This document shows, piece by piece, positions 43,927 to 53,698 of a stretch of 64,000 nucleotides of DNA; the stretch's first letter is position 1, and each line of letters starts with the position of its first letter. This DNA comes from Variovorax sp. WS11. GTDB taxonomy: Bacteria > Pseudomonadota > Gammaproteobacteria > Burkholderiales > Burkholderiaceae_C. The notes beneath the pieces were generated by a model. It was not told the origin of the DNA, searched no databases, and saw only the letters and a list, made by a program, of their open reading frames with translations. The stretch lies in NCBI RefSeq assembly GCF_010499245.1, contig NZ_JAAGOW010000001.1, forward strand, positions 1,488,001 through 1,552,000. The letters are read 5' to 3'. A program made the position numbers and the translations under genes.

Positions 43927-45893
43927 AAAGCGTCGGCCTCCCTGAGATTGGAGAACTGACCCAGGCACTCTGGATTGCAGAGCGCCGTGAATCGACTGAT
44001 GTCGGCCGATGTCGCGGCGGCCTTCGCTGCTGCCTCAATGGGCTTACCGTTGTGCGTGAGCGGCACCGCATCGACCTGATAGATCGCGTGCGGGACGTGC
44101 CTGGGCGAGGCCTTTTTTCGTAGGGCTGCTCGGATTTCCGCAGCCAGTTCCTTGTCCAGATGTCGACCGTCCGAAAGCTTTACGCACAACACGATCTCCT
44201 CGGTGTTTTTGACCGGCCTTCCGAAGACCACGGCTGCCTCAACGGCACCGATATCAGCCAGAGGACGGTAGATTTCGGCCGTGCCGATACGGACGCCTCC
44301 TGGATTGAGCGTGGTGTCGGAGCGTCCATAGATCACGATCCCTCCAGAGATCGTGAGTTCTGCTAAATCGCCGTGAGTCCACACCTTCGGGAAATGCTCG
44401 AAATACGCCGCCCGGTAGCGTGCATTTCCGTTGGCACCCACAAAGGTCAGCGGCATCGAAGGGAACGGCTCGGTACACACCAACTCGCCCTTGCGGCCCA
44501 CCACAGGGACACCGTGCTCATCGAAGACATTGACCGCCATCCCGAGACACCTGCAGCTCATTTCGCCGGCTCTTACAGAATGGAGCGGTGACCCGCCCAC
44601 AAAGGCGGACATCAGCTCGGTCCCTCCCGAAATCGGGCTAAACCGCGCCAAAGCGGATACGTTTGAATGTATCCACTCGAATTGCTCGGCACTAACCGGA
44701 GCGCCCGCGGCCAGAATCGTGTGAAGGCGCCCCAGCTTGTGACTGTCCTTCGGCGAATAGCCTCCATCTGCCATCGCGGAGATGTAGCTGGGGCTGACGC
44801 CCATCACGGTGACGCCTGCCGCCTCGGCGATCCGCCACAGGGTACCGAGGTCGGGTCCGTCTGCGCCATTTGGGATCGCTGCGTCTTCATAGAGCACGAT
44901 GGCGGTTCCCCGGACCAACGCAAAGGCGAGCCACAGGAACATCATCCACCCGATGTTGCTGTACCAGAACATGACGTCGCCCTCGCCTGCTCCAACATGG
45001 AAGGCATGCTCGCTGGTGAGCTTCAACAGCACACCTCCGCCAGAGTGCACCATGGCTTTCGGCTTTCCGGTCGTGCCGGAGGTGTACATGATGAGGGCCG
45101 GACTATTGAATGCGAAACGCTTCCACTCGAAATGCCCAGCTCGCTCAGCGACCGTGCAATACCGTAGGTGCTCCACGTTGCACCCGTCCGAAGCCTTTAG
45201 TTGGACATCGGTATCGCGACCCACCACTACAACGGCCTGGAGGGTCTGCAACGCTGCGACGAGCCTGTCCGCTACCTCTTTGAATTCAAACTTCTTTCCG
45301 TTATAGAAGTACTCATAGCACACGAAGAGAATCTTGGGTTCGACTTGCCCGATGCGGTCCAGGATCGCGTCGCCCGACAACTCTGATGCGCACGCCGTCC
45401 AGACAGCCCCCACGGCAGTGCAAGCCAGGAAAGACACGACGGCTTCGACGCGGTTGGGCAGAACCGCGGCTACCACGTCTCCAGGCCCCACTCCGCTGCT
45501 GCGAAGCCACTCGGCAACCGACTCAACATGCTGACGTAGCTCAGCGAATGTCCAGCTGCGACGCACACCCTCGACCCCGGCTTCGATAACTGCCACGCGC
45601 CCGCCTGGCGATGCGAGCAGGTTCTCCGCGACGTTGACCTCCCCGTCGTCAAAAAAGCGCACCGTCGCCATGTCTTCAGCGCTAGTCAAGCCGCCCTTGC
45701 CTGTCGAGCCTTGCAGCCCAGCGTATTTCCAAACCTCCGACCAGTACTCGGCTGGACGCGATACCGACCAACTCCAAAGCGCGTCGTATTCGTCGATGCC
45801 GAACCCTTGGCGTTTTGCGAATTGGCCAAGCGCACTGTTGCGAGCTTCAGCCGGGTGGGGGCTCCAGATCTGGCGGGGACGTACTTGGGACAT
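43923..45893 (-). CDS. aacS: acetoacetyl-CoA synthetase
   Basis: The 656-residue ANL enzyme activates acetoacetate to acetoacetyl-CoA. Its length, the N-terminal RPRQIWSPHPAEARNS-like stretch, the AMP motif YTSGTTGKPKAMVHSGGG, the GWMMFLW segment and the C-terminal KKASPRHVP region are all typical of AacS and distinguish it from acetyl-CoA synthetase. It is the first gene of a minus-strand cluster with two thiolase-fold proteins, a DUF35 protein and a MaoC protein. The cluster as a whole fits processing of a short 3-oxoacid or ketone derivative to acetyl-CoA. Confidence 0.93.
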   Translation of the reverse strand: MSQVRPRQIWSPHPAEARNSALGQFAKRQGFGIDEYDALWSWSVSRPAEYWSEVWKYAGLQGSTGKGGLTSAEDMATVRFFDDGEVNVAENLLASPGGRVAVIEAGVEGVRRSWTFAELRQHVESVAEWLRSSGVGPGDVVAAVLPNRVEAVVSFLACTAVGAVWTACASELSGDAILDRIGQVEPKILFVCYEYFYNGKKFEFKEVADRLVAALQTLQAVVVVGRDTDVQLKASDGCNVEHLRYCTVAERAGHFEWKRFAFNSPALIMYTSGTTGKPKAMVHSGGGVLLKLTSEHAFHVGAGEGDVMFWYSNIGWMMFLWLAFALVRGTAIVLYEDAAIPNGADGPDLGTLWRIAEAAGVTVMGVSPSYISAMADGGYSPKDSHKLGRLHTILAAGAPVSAEQFEWIHSNVSALARFSPISGGTELMSAFVGGSPLHSVRAGEMSCRCLGMAVNVFDEHGVPVVGRKGELVCTEPFPSMPLTFVGANGNARYRAAYFEHFPKVWTHGDLAELTISGGIVIYGRSDTTLNPGGVRIGTAEIYRPLADIGAVEAAVVFGRPVKNTEEIVLCVKLSDGRHLDKELAAEIRAALRKKASPRHVPHAIYQVDAVPLTHNGKPIEAAAKAAATSADISRFTALCNPECLGQFSNLREADAL

Positions 45894-46988
45894 GTGATCT
45901 CAGTAAGTTGGGAAGACAGTTCGGCGCTTGACGCCGGCAGATTTGATGTGTCGAAATGATATATTTATGTCAGTATTAGGCAATTGTTTGACGATAAGTA
46001 AAAACCCTCAAGATGTTAGAAGACGTGCGGTCGAACTTGGAACAGCGCGGTGGCTTGCGCGAGCCTCAACCAAACGCACCGCCCCTCAGGCCGCCCGCAA
46101 CTCCCGAAGACCCCAGTTCGGACCGCCAACTCGTAGGGCGAGGCCCCGCAAGACCCACACGGGAGCACGCTGCAAGTTCAGCTACCAATCGCATTCGAAC
46201 CATTGACCCTCGCGCCGGCGCAACACTACTCAGTCAATGCGGCGATCGAACGAATTGGTTCGACTATCACGGTCGCGTGCCCAGGTTCCACGGGCATTGA
46301 GGAAGACAAAGTACCCAGAAGCTCATGCCAGAACTCGTCAAGACTGGGGTGCGATACACGGTCACTCAACCGTGGCGCGCAAGCTGATCGCAAACTGCGT
46401 GCCGCTGCGGCTTGTGCTCTAACGTCGGATCGACAGTTCAACACTCCATGCAATCAAGCCGCGATCTTTAAGTGAGCCTGTTTCCAAATGCCACACATTA
46501 GGCGCGACAGGTGTTTCCATGTGACGCGGTTCCTCGAATCTGCGTTTTCTTGTCTCACCTCATGGGGCTTTCCAGTTCAAGGGGCGCGAATCGGCAATCG
46601 CCATGTCGGCTTCGTATGCTGGCCTCAAAGCTAGAGCCTGAAGCTAATAGACCGGGTTCCCGTGGAACCGAGCCGAGCTCTGCTCGGCTTTGCTAGTACG
46701 CCTTTAAATTCGTTCTGCCTAATACATGCGCAGAGCAATCGACGACGAGCCGCGCGGTCTGCGTCGACCACTACGTCGCTTGCATACTGTTTGTTCAGTG
46801 CCTCAAGCAGCTGGTTCGGAATTTGCATGCATTGCTGTCGCAGGTCGAGGCCCGCGCGCCGCAGCCTCCAAACATCCAAAGCGAATTTGTTCGGGTCAGA
46901 TGCACACACCCTACTCAGGACGCCTCAGAACTTCCGTGACATAGCAACGACCGTGTGCGTCATCCTTCCAAGCTGCCCTGGGTTGTTC
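45894..46988. other. long gap without supported gene, with a hairpin at 46671-46689
   Basis: About 1.1 kb separates the divergent aacS and TonB-receptor genes. Frames of up to 95 codons exist, but none resembles a known family or has a good start. AGCCGAG-CTCTG-CTCGGCT (46671-46689) forms a 7-bp hairpin followed by only a short T-run; it could be a weak terminator. The aacS promoter must lie near 45900-46000, where the DNA is AT-rich. Confidence 0.4.
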
Positions 46989-49037
46989 ATGACAGCCGTG
47001 CTCGCCGGCGCTCCCGCCTGGGCGCAGGACGGGCACCTTCCCGAGGTGGAGATTCAGGGCCCGCGTGACGCGACCATCGGTTCGGCCGACAGCGCCAGCG
47101 AAGGTGCGGCGGAGAAGGAATCGTTTCAGGGTCGCCCCAAGCTGCGGCCGGGCGACATCGTCGAAGCCGTGCCCGGCGTCGTTGCGACGCAGCATTCGGG
47201 CGACGGCAAGGCCAACCAGTACTTCCTGCGCGGATTCAATCTCGACCACGGCACCGATTTCGCTGTCACGGTCGACGGCATGCCGGTCAACATGCCCACG
47301 CACGGGCACGGCCAGGGCTTCGCCGACCTGAACTTCCTGATTCCCGATCTCGTGTCCGGCGTGCGCTATCGCAAGGGGCCGTACTTCGCGGATGGCGGCG
47401 ACTTTTCGCTGGCGGGCAGCGCATCGCTTGACTACGTGAGTGCACTGGACGCACCTTTCGCTGAAGTCATGCTCGGGGCGAACAACTTTCGCCGCCTGGT
47501 AGCGGCCGGCTCGCGCACGGTGCAGGACCGGACTTGGCTGGGAGCCGTCGAGCTGGAAGGCAACAACGGTCCCTGGAACACGCCCGAACGTCTTCGCAAG
47601 GCCAACTTGGTTCTGCGCTATTGGCAGGGATCGCCCGTGCGCGGCATCAGCATCACCGGTATGGCATACCAGAGCCGATGGAACTCGACTGACCAGATTC
47701 CCGAGCGCCTGGTCGACAGCGGCGAGCTCTCGCGCTTCGGCTCTCTCAACACCACCGACGGCGGGAGGACGCGGCGGATCAGCCTATCGGGCAAGTGGTT
47801 CGACAACAGCCCGGAAGGCCAGACACAGATCAGCGCCTACGCCATCGACTACCGCTTCGACCTGTTCTCCGATTTCACATACTTCCTAAACAACCCCGAG
47901 CAGGGCGACCAGTTCGAGCAGACCGACCGCCGCCGCGTCTTCGGCGCGCAGGCCTCGCACAGCCGGCCCAACAGGATCGTTGGACTCGACGGTACCCTGA
48001 GCTTCGGTGGGCAATGGCGCGGTGACCGAATCACCGAGGTCGGGCTCTACAACACCGTGGCGCGCGAGCGCATTTCCACGGTACGCAACGACAAAGTCTC
48101 GCAGGACCTGTTCTCGGTCTATGCGCAGCAACTGCTGAACTTCAGCGAGCGCTGGCGCGGCTATGTGGGCCTGCGCGGTGACATGCTGCGTTACGAAGTC
48201 AACGGGCGCGAGCCGATTTATGGCCCCCTAAACAGTGGCAGCGGCCACGATTCGCTCGCCAGCCCGAAGGCCGGGCTGGCTTTTACGCTCACGCCGGCGC
48301 ATGAGTTGTACCTGAATGCCGGCGTGGGCTTTCACAGCAACGACGTGCGAGGCGCCACCATCAACGTCGATCCGCAAAGCGGCCTGCCTGCGGATCGCGT
48401 GCCTGCGCTGGCGAAGGGGCGTGGTGCCGAGATCGGGTGGCGTTTTCAACCCGACGAGAGCTTTACGTTCACCGCAGCGCTGTGGCAGCTCAGGCTCAAC
48501 TCGGAGCTGATGTACGTCGGAGATGCGGGCAGCACCGAGCCCGGCCGGGCCAGCAGCCGCAGAGGCCTGGAAGCGACCATGCGCTGGAAAGTCGATTCGC
48601 ACTGGCGGCTGGAGGCCGATGCCGCGCTCTCTCGCGCACGCCTTCGCGGCCGGGCGCCCGAGGGCGAAGGCAACTACGTCGACAACGCGGTGGAACGGGT
48701 TTTCGCTGCCGGCGTCACCTATACCGACGGACCGCTCACAACGTCGCTGCGCCTGCGCTACATGGGCCCGCGCGCGCTCGACACGCTCGACACCGTGCGG
48801 TCACGCTCGACCACCCTGCTGAATTTCGGTGTCCGGTATGCGATCAACAAGCATTTGACGCTGGGCCTCGACGTGTTCAACCTGGCGGGCAGAAATGGCA
48901 ACGACATCGAGTACTTCTATGCTTCGTGCACCGCGGGGGAGGTGGCGCGCGGTGACTGCGGCGGCAGCATCGATGGCAGGCACATCCATCCGATGGAGCC
49001 ACGCAGCGCGCGTGTTAGTGCACGGTGGACCTTCTGA
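46989..49037 (+). CDS. TonB-dependent outer membrane receptor
   Basis: A receptor of about 680 residues. A short hydrophobic N-terminus ending in APAWAQ serves as signal peptide. The plug domain follows (LRPGDIVEAVPGVVATQ, FLRGFNLDHGTDFAVTVDGMPVN), then a 22-strand-type barrel, ending in a C-terminal phenylalanine (RWTF) as expected for outer membrane proteins. The start is uncertain: ATG 46989 gives a rather short signal, a GTG at 46953 would lengthen it, and the open frame continues upstream to 46662 through DNA that does not look coding. A histidine-bearing loop (MPTHGHGQG) is seen in the plug. The ligand is unknown; metal complexes are possible. Confidence 0.87.
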   Translation: MTAVLAGAPAWAQDGHLPEVEIQGPRDATIGSADSASEGAAEKESFQGRPKLRPGDIVEAVPGVVATQHSGDGKANQYFLRGFNLDHGTDFAVTVDGMPVNMPTHGHGQGFADLNFLIPDLVSGVRYRKGPYFADGGDFSLAGSASLDYVSALDAPFAEVMLGANNFRRLVAAGSRTVQDRTWLGAVELEGNNGPWNTPERLRKANLVLRYWQGSPVRGISITGMAYQSRWNSTDQIPERLVDSGELSRFGSLNTTDGGRTRRISLSGKWFDNSPEGQTQISAYAIDYRFDLFSDFTYFLNNPEQGDQFEQTDRRRVFGAQASHSRPNRIVGLDGTLSFGGQWRGDRITEVGLYNTVARERISTVRNDKVSQDLFSVYAQQLLNFSERWRGYVGLRGDMLRYEVNGREPIYGPLNSGSGHDSLASPKAGLAFTLTPAHELYLNAGVGFHSNDVRGATINVDPQSGLPADRVPALAKGRGAEIGWRFQPDESFTFTAALWQLRLNSELMYVGDAGSTEPGRASSRRGLEATMRWKVDSHWRLEADAALSRARLRGRAPEGEGNYVDNAVERVFAAGVTYTDGPLTTSLRLRYMGPRALDTLDTVRSRSTTLLNFGVRYAINKHLTLGLDVFNLAGRNGNDIEYFYASCTAGEVARGDCGGSIDGRHIHPMEPRSARVSARWTF

Positions 49038-49114
49038 AGGAAGCCAGACTTTTCAGGCGCACTCACCAAAGACCTCAAGGTGATCGATTTGACGCATGAT
49101 CGGAATCGCAATTC

Positions 49115-50230
49115 ATGACATCAGCAGTCATCAGCGTTGACTACGAGCAGCCGGCCGAAGCCGGCGCCGCCTGCGACACGCGCCATGCCTGGGCCCGCGT
49201 CCCGCCCGAACCCGCGCCGACCGAACGCGAAGCGCTGAAGGCGCGCATCCGCCGCCTGCTGCGCGAGCGCAATGCGGTGATGGTCTCGCACTACTACGTG
49301 CATCCCGACCTGCAGGACCTGGCCGAGGAAACCGGTGGCCTGGTGAGCGATTCGCTCGAGATGGCGCGCTTCGGCCGCGACCATGCGGCGAAGACGCTGG
49401 TGGTCTCCGGCGTGCGCTTCATGGGCGAGACGGCCAAGATCCTGTCGCCCGAAAAGCGCGTGCTGATGCCCGATCTCGACGCCACCTGTTCGCTCGATCT
49501 CGGCTGCCCGGCCGATGCCTTCAGCGCCTTCTGCGACCAGCACCAGGACCGCACCGTGGTCGTCTACGCCAACACCAGCGCGGCCGTGAAGGCGCGCGCC
49601 GACTGGCTGGTGACTTCGAGCTGCGCGCTCGACGTGGTGCGCGCGCTCGCCGGGCAGGGCCGCAAGATCCTCTGGGCGCCCGACCGCCACCTGGGCGACT
49701 ACATCCGGCGCGAGACCGGCGCCGACATGGTGAGCTGGGAAGGCGCCTGCATCGTGCACGACGAATTCAAGGCGCTCGAGCTGGAGCTGCTGAAAAAGGC
49801 CCATCCGCGGGCCAAGGTGCTGGTGCATCCCGAGGCGCCGGCCGACGTGGTCGCGCTGGCCGACGCGGTGGGCTCGACCTCCGGCATCTTGAACGCGGCG
49901 CAGCGCCTGGATGCCACCGAGTTCATCGTGGCCACCGACAACGGCATGCTGCACAAGCTGCGCACGCTCAATCCCGGCAAGATCTTCATCGAGGCGCCCA
50001 CCGCCGGCAACGGCGCCACCTGCAAGAGCTGCGCGCATTGCCCCTGGATGGCGATGAACGGCCTGGCCGACTTGGCGCGCGTGCTCGAAACGGGTGCCGG
50101 CGAGATCCATGTCGACCCTGCGCTGGGCCTGCGCGCCCGCGTGCCGATCGACCGCATGCTGGCCTTCACGGCCGGGCTGAAGAACGGCCAGGCGGCCGGC
50201 AGCCTGGTGGCCGGCATCGGGGCGACATAG
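49115..50230 (+). CDS. nadA: quinolinate synthase A
   Basis: The 371-residue [4Fe-4S] enzyme condenses iminoaspartate with dihydroxyacetone phosphate to quinolinate in NAD synthesis. Cluster cysteines by alignment with E. coli NadA are C125 (in ATCSLDLGC), C212 (in GACIVHDEF) and C309 (in [10 protein letters not shown]). The substrate-binding [18 protein letters not shown] stretch and a SDSLEMARF segment are present. Codon use is very GC-rich, like the mmsA body and the sauS-like gene, and unlike the flanking accessory genes. No nadB or nadC is nearby. It is probably a core gene. Confidence 0.95.
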   Translation: MTSAVISVDYEQPAEAGAACDTRHAWARVPPEPAPTEREALKARIRRLLRERNAVMVSHYYVHPDLQDLAEETGGLVSDSLEMARFGRDHAAKTLVVSGVRFMGETAKILSPEKRVLMPDLDATCSLDLGCPADAFSAFCDQHQDRTVVVYANTSAAVKARADWLVTSSCALDVVRALAGQGRKILWAPDRHLGDYIRRETGADMVSWEGACIVHDEFKALELELLKKAHPRAKVLVHPEAPADVVALADAVGSTSGILNAAQRLDATEFIVATDNGMLHKLRTLNPGKIFIEAPTAGNGATCKSCAHCPWMAMNGLADLARVLETGAGEIHVDPALGLRARVPIDRMLAFTAGLKNGQAAGSLVAGIGAT

Positions 50231-50318
50231 GCGCCAATGACCGTTTCCTTCTCGCAAAACGCCCAGGGGGTGTTCGGCGGGAATAGCCCAGTGCCAGCGA
50301 TGAGAGCAGTTGCCGCGT

Positions 50319-50813
50319 TCAGCCAGCCATCTCTTCGAGTGTCTTTCCCGCGTCCAGCGCCTCCTTCAACCAGCGCGGACGCGGGCCCATGCCAGACCAC
50401 ACATTGCCGGCTTGATCACGGTAGGCGACATTCGATTTCCGCTTCTTCGAAGTCTTGAGCTTCGGGCCCTTCGGCTTCGAAGACGCGCCGCCCGTCGCGA
50501 ACTCCTCGAGAGTCCTGCCGGCAGCGAGTGCGTCGCGCAGCCAGTACGGGCGCTTTCCCATGCCTGACCATGAATTGCCCTGGCCGTCGCTGTATTTCGC
50601 CGACCGGGCGGGCGTTGCCTTTTCCGCTTTGGCCTTCGTCATCACACCGCTGGCCATTGCTCCGAAACCCAACTGCTCGGCGGTGAGTCCGTAGTGCGTG
50701 ATAGCCGTCTTGATACGAGCAATCACGCCATCGACCTCTTGCGCACGAAGCTTCTCGGCCTGGCGCTGGAGAGTCTCGATCTTCTTCTGAATCTGCTTGT
50801 AGCTCTGAGTCAT
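50319..50813 (-). CDS. H-NS-family DNA-binding protein with two C-terminal DNA-binding domains
   Basis: The 164-residue H-NS/MvaT-superfamily nucleoid protein has an N-terminal coiled-coil oligomerisation region (about 5-50). The DNA-binding domain occurs twice: residues 74-106 (YSDGQGNSWSGMGKRPYWL) and 131-163 (YRDQAGNVWSGMGPRPRWL). The two copies are joined by a lysine-rich linker. Each copy has the WSGMGxRPxWL core typical of beta-proteobacterial H-NS proteins. Normal family members have one copy and about 100-130 residues. Such proteins silence AT-rich acquired DNA, which fits its position beside accessory genes. Confidence 0.88.
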   Translation of the reverse strand: MTQSYKQIQKKIETLQRQAEKLRAQEVDGVIARIKTAITHYGLTAEQLGFGAMASGVMTKAKAEKATPARSAKYSDGQGNSWSGMGKRPYWLRDALAAGRTLEEFATGGASSKPKGPKLKTSKKRKSNVAYRDQAGNVWSGMGPRPRWLKEALDAGKTLEEMAG

Positions 50814-51043
50814 CGACCTGATCCAAGATGTGGGATGGATTGAACTGTAGTCGAATGACTAAGAGATTCTCCATTCCTGTGTAGATCCGCCAGAGTCGTC
50901 CACCTTGCCACATCTCATTTGACGACTACGACCAAGTCGTTGAATCCCAGGTGCCCTCACATTCTGGGCTATCAGCACAGAGCGACCGACGAGCCTCGCG
51001 CGCTCTCCTTGCTGAGCGAGTTCGCGTCGACGCAGCGGCGAAG

Positions 51044-51982
51044 CTACCTCTTCGAATGGTGCTTCGGCGGCCATCGCTCCAGTCTTTGGCAGTGCGCTAC
51101 GAAGCGCTGCAGGTTGCCGGAAAAACGTTTCTGTCCGTGATGAATCAGATAGAAGCGGCGCGCCAGGCGGGGCAACGTGGTGGGCAACACCACTAGTCTG
51201 CCCAACGTCACAAGGTCCTGGACCGCGCACAGCGACAGACAAGCCAGCCCAAGACCCTCGGCCGCCGCTTGCTTGATCGCTTCGGTACTGCCTAACTGCA
51301 TGTCGCCGTGCAGATGGTGCAGGTGCGGCAGCAACGCGTGCTCCACAGCCTCGCGGGTGCCCGAACCCGGCTCGCGCAAAAGCCAGTGCGCCTGACGCAA
51401 GGCCTTCAGCGGGACGCGTGCCCCTGCATCGCCTACCAGCGCATGCATCGGCGCAGCCACGATGACCAGTTCGTCCTCCAGCCAAGGCACGACACGAAGC
51501 TCCGCCTCGCGACAAGGCCCCTCGACCAGACCCAGGTCGACCTCGAGACGGATCACTGCGTCCGCAACGTCGCGAGTGTTGCCAATGACCAGATCCACTG
51601 CCGCTCCGGCCCATTCCTTCCGGTAGCCAGCCACCAGCGCTGGTAGCACGTAGTTGCCGATCGTCGTGCTGGCGCCCACACGTAGACGTGTGACCAGAGC
51701 GGCGGCCGGAGATCCTGCGCTTCCAAGGCCGAACATGCATTCAATCTCCTGGGCCCCGTCGAGCTGCGCCCTGGCCTGAGGCAGCAGCGCGCGGCCGTTG
51801 TCGTTGAGCTGCAACCGCTTGCCGATGCGATCGAACAGTTGCGCGCCGAGCAGGCTTTCGAGTTCGTTCAACGCGCCGCTGGTGGCTGACTGAGAAAGAG
51901 AGATGCGTTCACCCGCTGCGGTGGTGCTTCCGGTATCGGCCACCGCGGTGAAGATGAGGAGCTGACGCAACGTCAATCGCAT
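51044..51982 (-). CDS. LysR-family regulator, YeiE-like
   Basis: The 312-residue LysR protein has a helix-turn-helix of the YeiE/CysB-like group (LSQSATSGALNELESLLGAQL) and an effector domain with VGASTTIGNYVLPALV and GNTRDVADAVI. It is divergent from a YeiH-family transporter gene 87 bp away, the same arrangement as E. coli yeiE-yeiH, where YeiE is linked to sulfite response. Control of the transporter is therefore likely. Confidence 0.9.
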   Translation of the reverse strand: MRLTLRQLLIFTAVADTGSTTAAGERISLSQSATSGALNELESLLGAQLFDRIGKRLQLNDNGRALLPQARAQLDGAQEIECMFGLGSAGSPAAALVTRLRVGASTTIGNYVLPALVAGYRKEWAGAAVDLVIGNTRDVADAVIRLEVDLGLVEGPCREAELRVVPWLEDELVIVAAPMHALVGDAGARVPLKALRQAHWLLREPGSGTREAVEHALLPHLHHLHGDMQLGSTEAIKQAAAEGLGLACLSLCAVQDLVTLGRLVVLPTTLPRLARRFYLIHHGQKRFSGNLQRFVAHCQRLERWPPKHHSKR

Positions 51983-52006
51983 CAGAGTGGCTGTTTTACC
52001 TGTTTC

Positions 52007-52023
52007 ATAGCTAGGTTATAGCT
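52007..52023. promoter_or_regulatory. direct repeat in the lysR-yeiH intergenic region
   Basis: ATAGCT occurs at 52007-52012 and 52018-52023, 11 bp apart (about one helical turn), in the short AT-rich gap between the divergent regulator and transporter genes. It is a plausible binding site for the YeiE-like protein. No promoter boxes are assigned. Confidence 0.35.
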
Positions 52024-52069
52024 GAACTATCCGTTTGCTGGATAGGACGCGCCGGTCCAAAGTCGGCCC

Positions 52070-53242
52070 ATGCCATCCGAAACCGACGCGATCAGGAACT
52101 CGATGCACAGCGTGACCCCCACAAAACACCTGCCTGACACACCCGCCACCGCGGTGAAATGGGCCGCGTCTGCATCGCGACGTTTGCGCCAGTTGGTGCC
52201 TGGCCTCGCGCTGTCTGGCGTTCTCGCATTCGCGTCGATCCATATGAGCCAGATCGACTGGCTGCAATCCAACGGCATCAGCGCACTTACGTTGGCCATC
52301 GTGCTGGGCATGGTGGTCGGCAACACAATTTATCCGGGAATCGGAGCGATGACCGGTGCTGGCGTGACCTTCTCCAAAGCCAATCTGCTGCGCCTCGGCA
52401 TCGTTCTATACGGGATGCGTCTGACCTTCCAGGACATCGGCAACGTGGGCTGGACCGGCGTGGCGATTGACGCCACAGTGCTATGCAGCACCTTCGCGCT
52501 GGCTTACTTCCTCGGTACACGGGTGTTCGGCCTCGACCGCAGGACGGCCATGCTGATCGGCGCCGGCAGTTCGATCTGCGGTGCCGCGGCAGTGATGGCC
52601 GCGGAGCCGGTCGTGCGCGGCCGCGCCGAGCAAGTGATGGTCGCGGTCGCGACGGTGGTTGTGTTCGGCACGCTGTCGATGTTCTTGTATCCGGTGCTGT
52701 ATCACCTGATCACGCACCATCAACTTGTAGAACTGTCACCAAACGCCTACGGTGTGTACGCTGGCTCGACCATCCACGAAGTCGCGCAGGTAGTCGCCGC
52801 AGGCCGCGCCATCGGAGAGGAGGCCGCAGACACCGCCGTGATCGCCAAGATGGTGCGGGTGATGATGCTGGCACCGTTCCTGATCTTTCTGTCGGGCTGG
52901 TTGTCGCGTGCAAGTGCAAACGACGCAGATGCGGTCTGCGGTGAAGGTCAATGCAACGCCACGCGGCACGGCGGCATGGTCATTCCCTGGTTTGCCTTGG
53001 GGTTCGTGGCCGTGGCCGGACTCAACTCGCTCGCACCGCTACCCGTCGCAGTGGTCAAGCAAGTGATCGACATCGACACAGTGTTGCTCGCGATGGCCAT
53101 GGCCGGTCTGGGCCTGACGACCCACGTCTCAGCCATCCGCAAGGCCGGCATCAAGCCTCTGGCGCTGGGGGCGGTCCTCTTCGCCTGGCTGGTGTGCGGT
53201 GGCTTCGCCATCAATGCAGGCATCACCGCGCTGCTGATTTGA
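52070..53242 (+). CDS. YeiH-family putative sulfate/sulfite-type exporter
   Basis: The 390-residue membrane protein of the Cons_hypoth698 (UPF0324, YeiH) family has about ten transmembrane segments. It shows SALTLAIVLGMVVGNTIYPG, the GAGSSICGAAAVMA motif and the GVYAGSTIHEVAQVVAAG motif. The family is annotated as putative sulfate exporters, but the function is not firmly proved. The pairing with a YeiE-like LysR supports a role in sulfur-anion efflux, which would suit a cell that releases sulfite from sulfonates. The start may be ATG 52070 or ATG 52103. Confidence 0.88.
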   Translation: MPSETDAIRNSMHSVTPTKHLPDTPATAVKWAASASRRLRQLVPGLALSGVLAFASIHMSQIDWLQSNGISALTLAIVLGMVVGNTIYPGIGAMTGAGVTFSKANLLRLGIVLYGMRLTFQDIGNVGWTGVAIDATVLCSTFALAYFLGTRVFGLDRRTAMLIGAGSSICGAAAVMAAEPVVRGRAEQVMVAVATVVVFGTLSMFLYPVLYHLITHHQLVELSPNAYGVYAGSTIHEVAQVVAAGRAIGEEAADTAVIAKMVRVMMLAPFLIFLSGWLSRASANDADAVCGEGQCNATRHGGMVIPWFALGFVAVAGLNSLAPLPVAVVKQVIDIDTVLLAMAMAGLGLTTHVSAIRKAGIKPLALGAVLFAWLVCGGFAINAGITALLI

Positions 53243-53453
53243 CCGGTCCTTGTCACGTAATCCTGGGCATCCAGACTGGCGATGATCTCCTCGATCTCGT
53301 CCGTTTCAGACACCGATGCTCCGACCGAAGCGACCGTCGTACGGCAGGTGTGCAGCGTTTTCGGTCCTTCGCATCGGTGAGCGCAGCGACTGCACCCCAC
53401 CGCTCTTTGGTCGCTCAGACGCTAGGCTCCGGTGCTACGTGCCATATGCATCT

Positions 53454-53591
53454 GGCACCGTCATAGACCCATTCATCGGGTCCGATACAACCGGAATCGC
53501 TGCCGTTCAGATTGGCCACAGCGTCATCGGAATCGAGTGCGACCCCGACTACTTCGAGATTGCCTGCCGCCGCATCGAAGAGGCCCAGTAG
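53454..53591 (+). pseudogene. DNA adenine/cytosine-N4 methylase C-terminal fragment
   Basis: About 45 codons encode [21 protein letters not shown] and [16 protein letters not shown]. This is the DPFxGSGTT-type SAM-binding region and C-terminus of type II N-methylases (in DPFMGSGTT the second G is D here). The rest of the enzyme is absent, and the DNA before it does not read as coding. It is a relic of a mobile element or restriction system. Confidence 0.75.
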
Positions 53592-53698
53592 AAGGTCGAT
53601 ATGTTTCAGGCGGCGAACGACTCAAAGCTGGCTCCGATAGAGTCCGCGAACGAATCAAACGCAGGTCAGGATCAGTTGCTCCTCACACCTGCCGCCAA

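Noticed and set aside
46671..46689. Hairpin as a strong rho-independent terminator
   Set aside because: The 7-bp stem is followed by only two or three T residues, so it is listed only as a possible weak hairpin.
46631..46909. Minus-strand frame of 92 codons upstream of the TonB receptor
   Set aside because: Looks slightly protein-like (QIPNQLLEALNKQY), but no family was recognised and no good ribosome site seen.
46662..46988. Upstream extension of the TonB receptor frame
   Set aside because: About 109 residues before the signal peptide have no outer-membrane or regulator character; most likely non-coding.
49121..50257. Minus-strand frame of about 378 codons opposite nadA
   Set aside because: Antisense shadow of a well-conserved nadA; composition is typical of reverse-complement reading.
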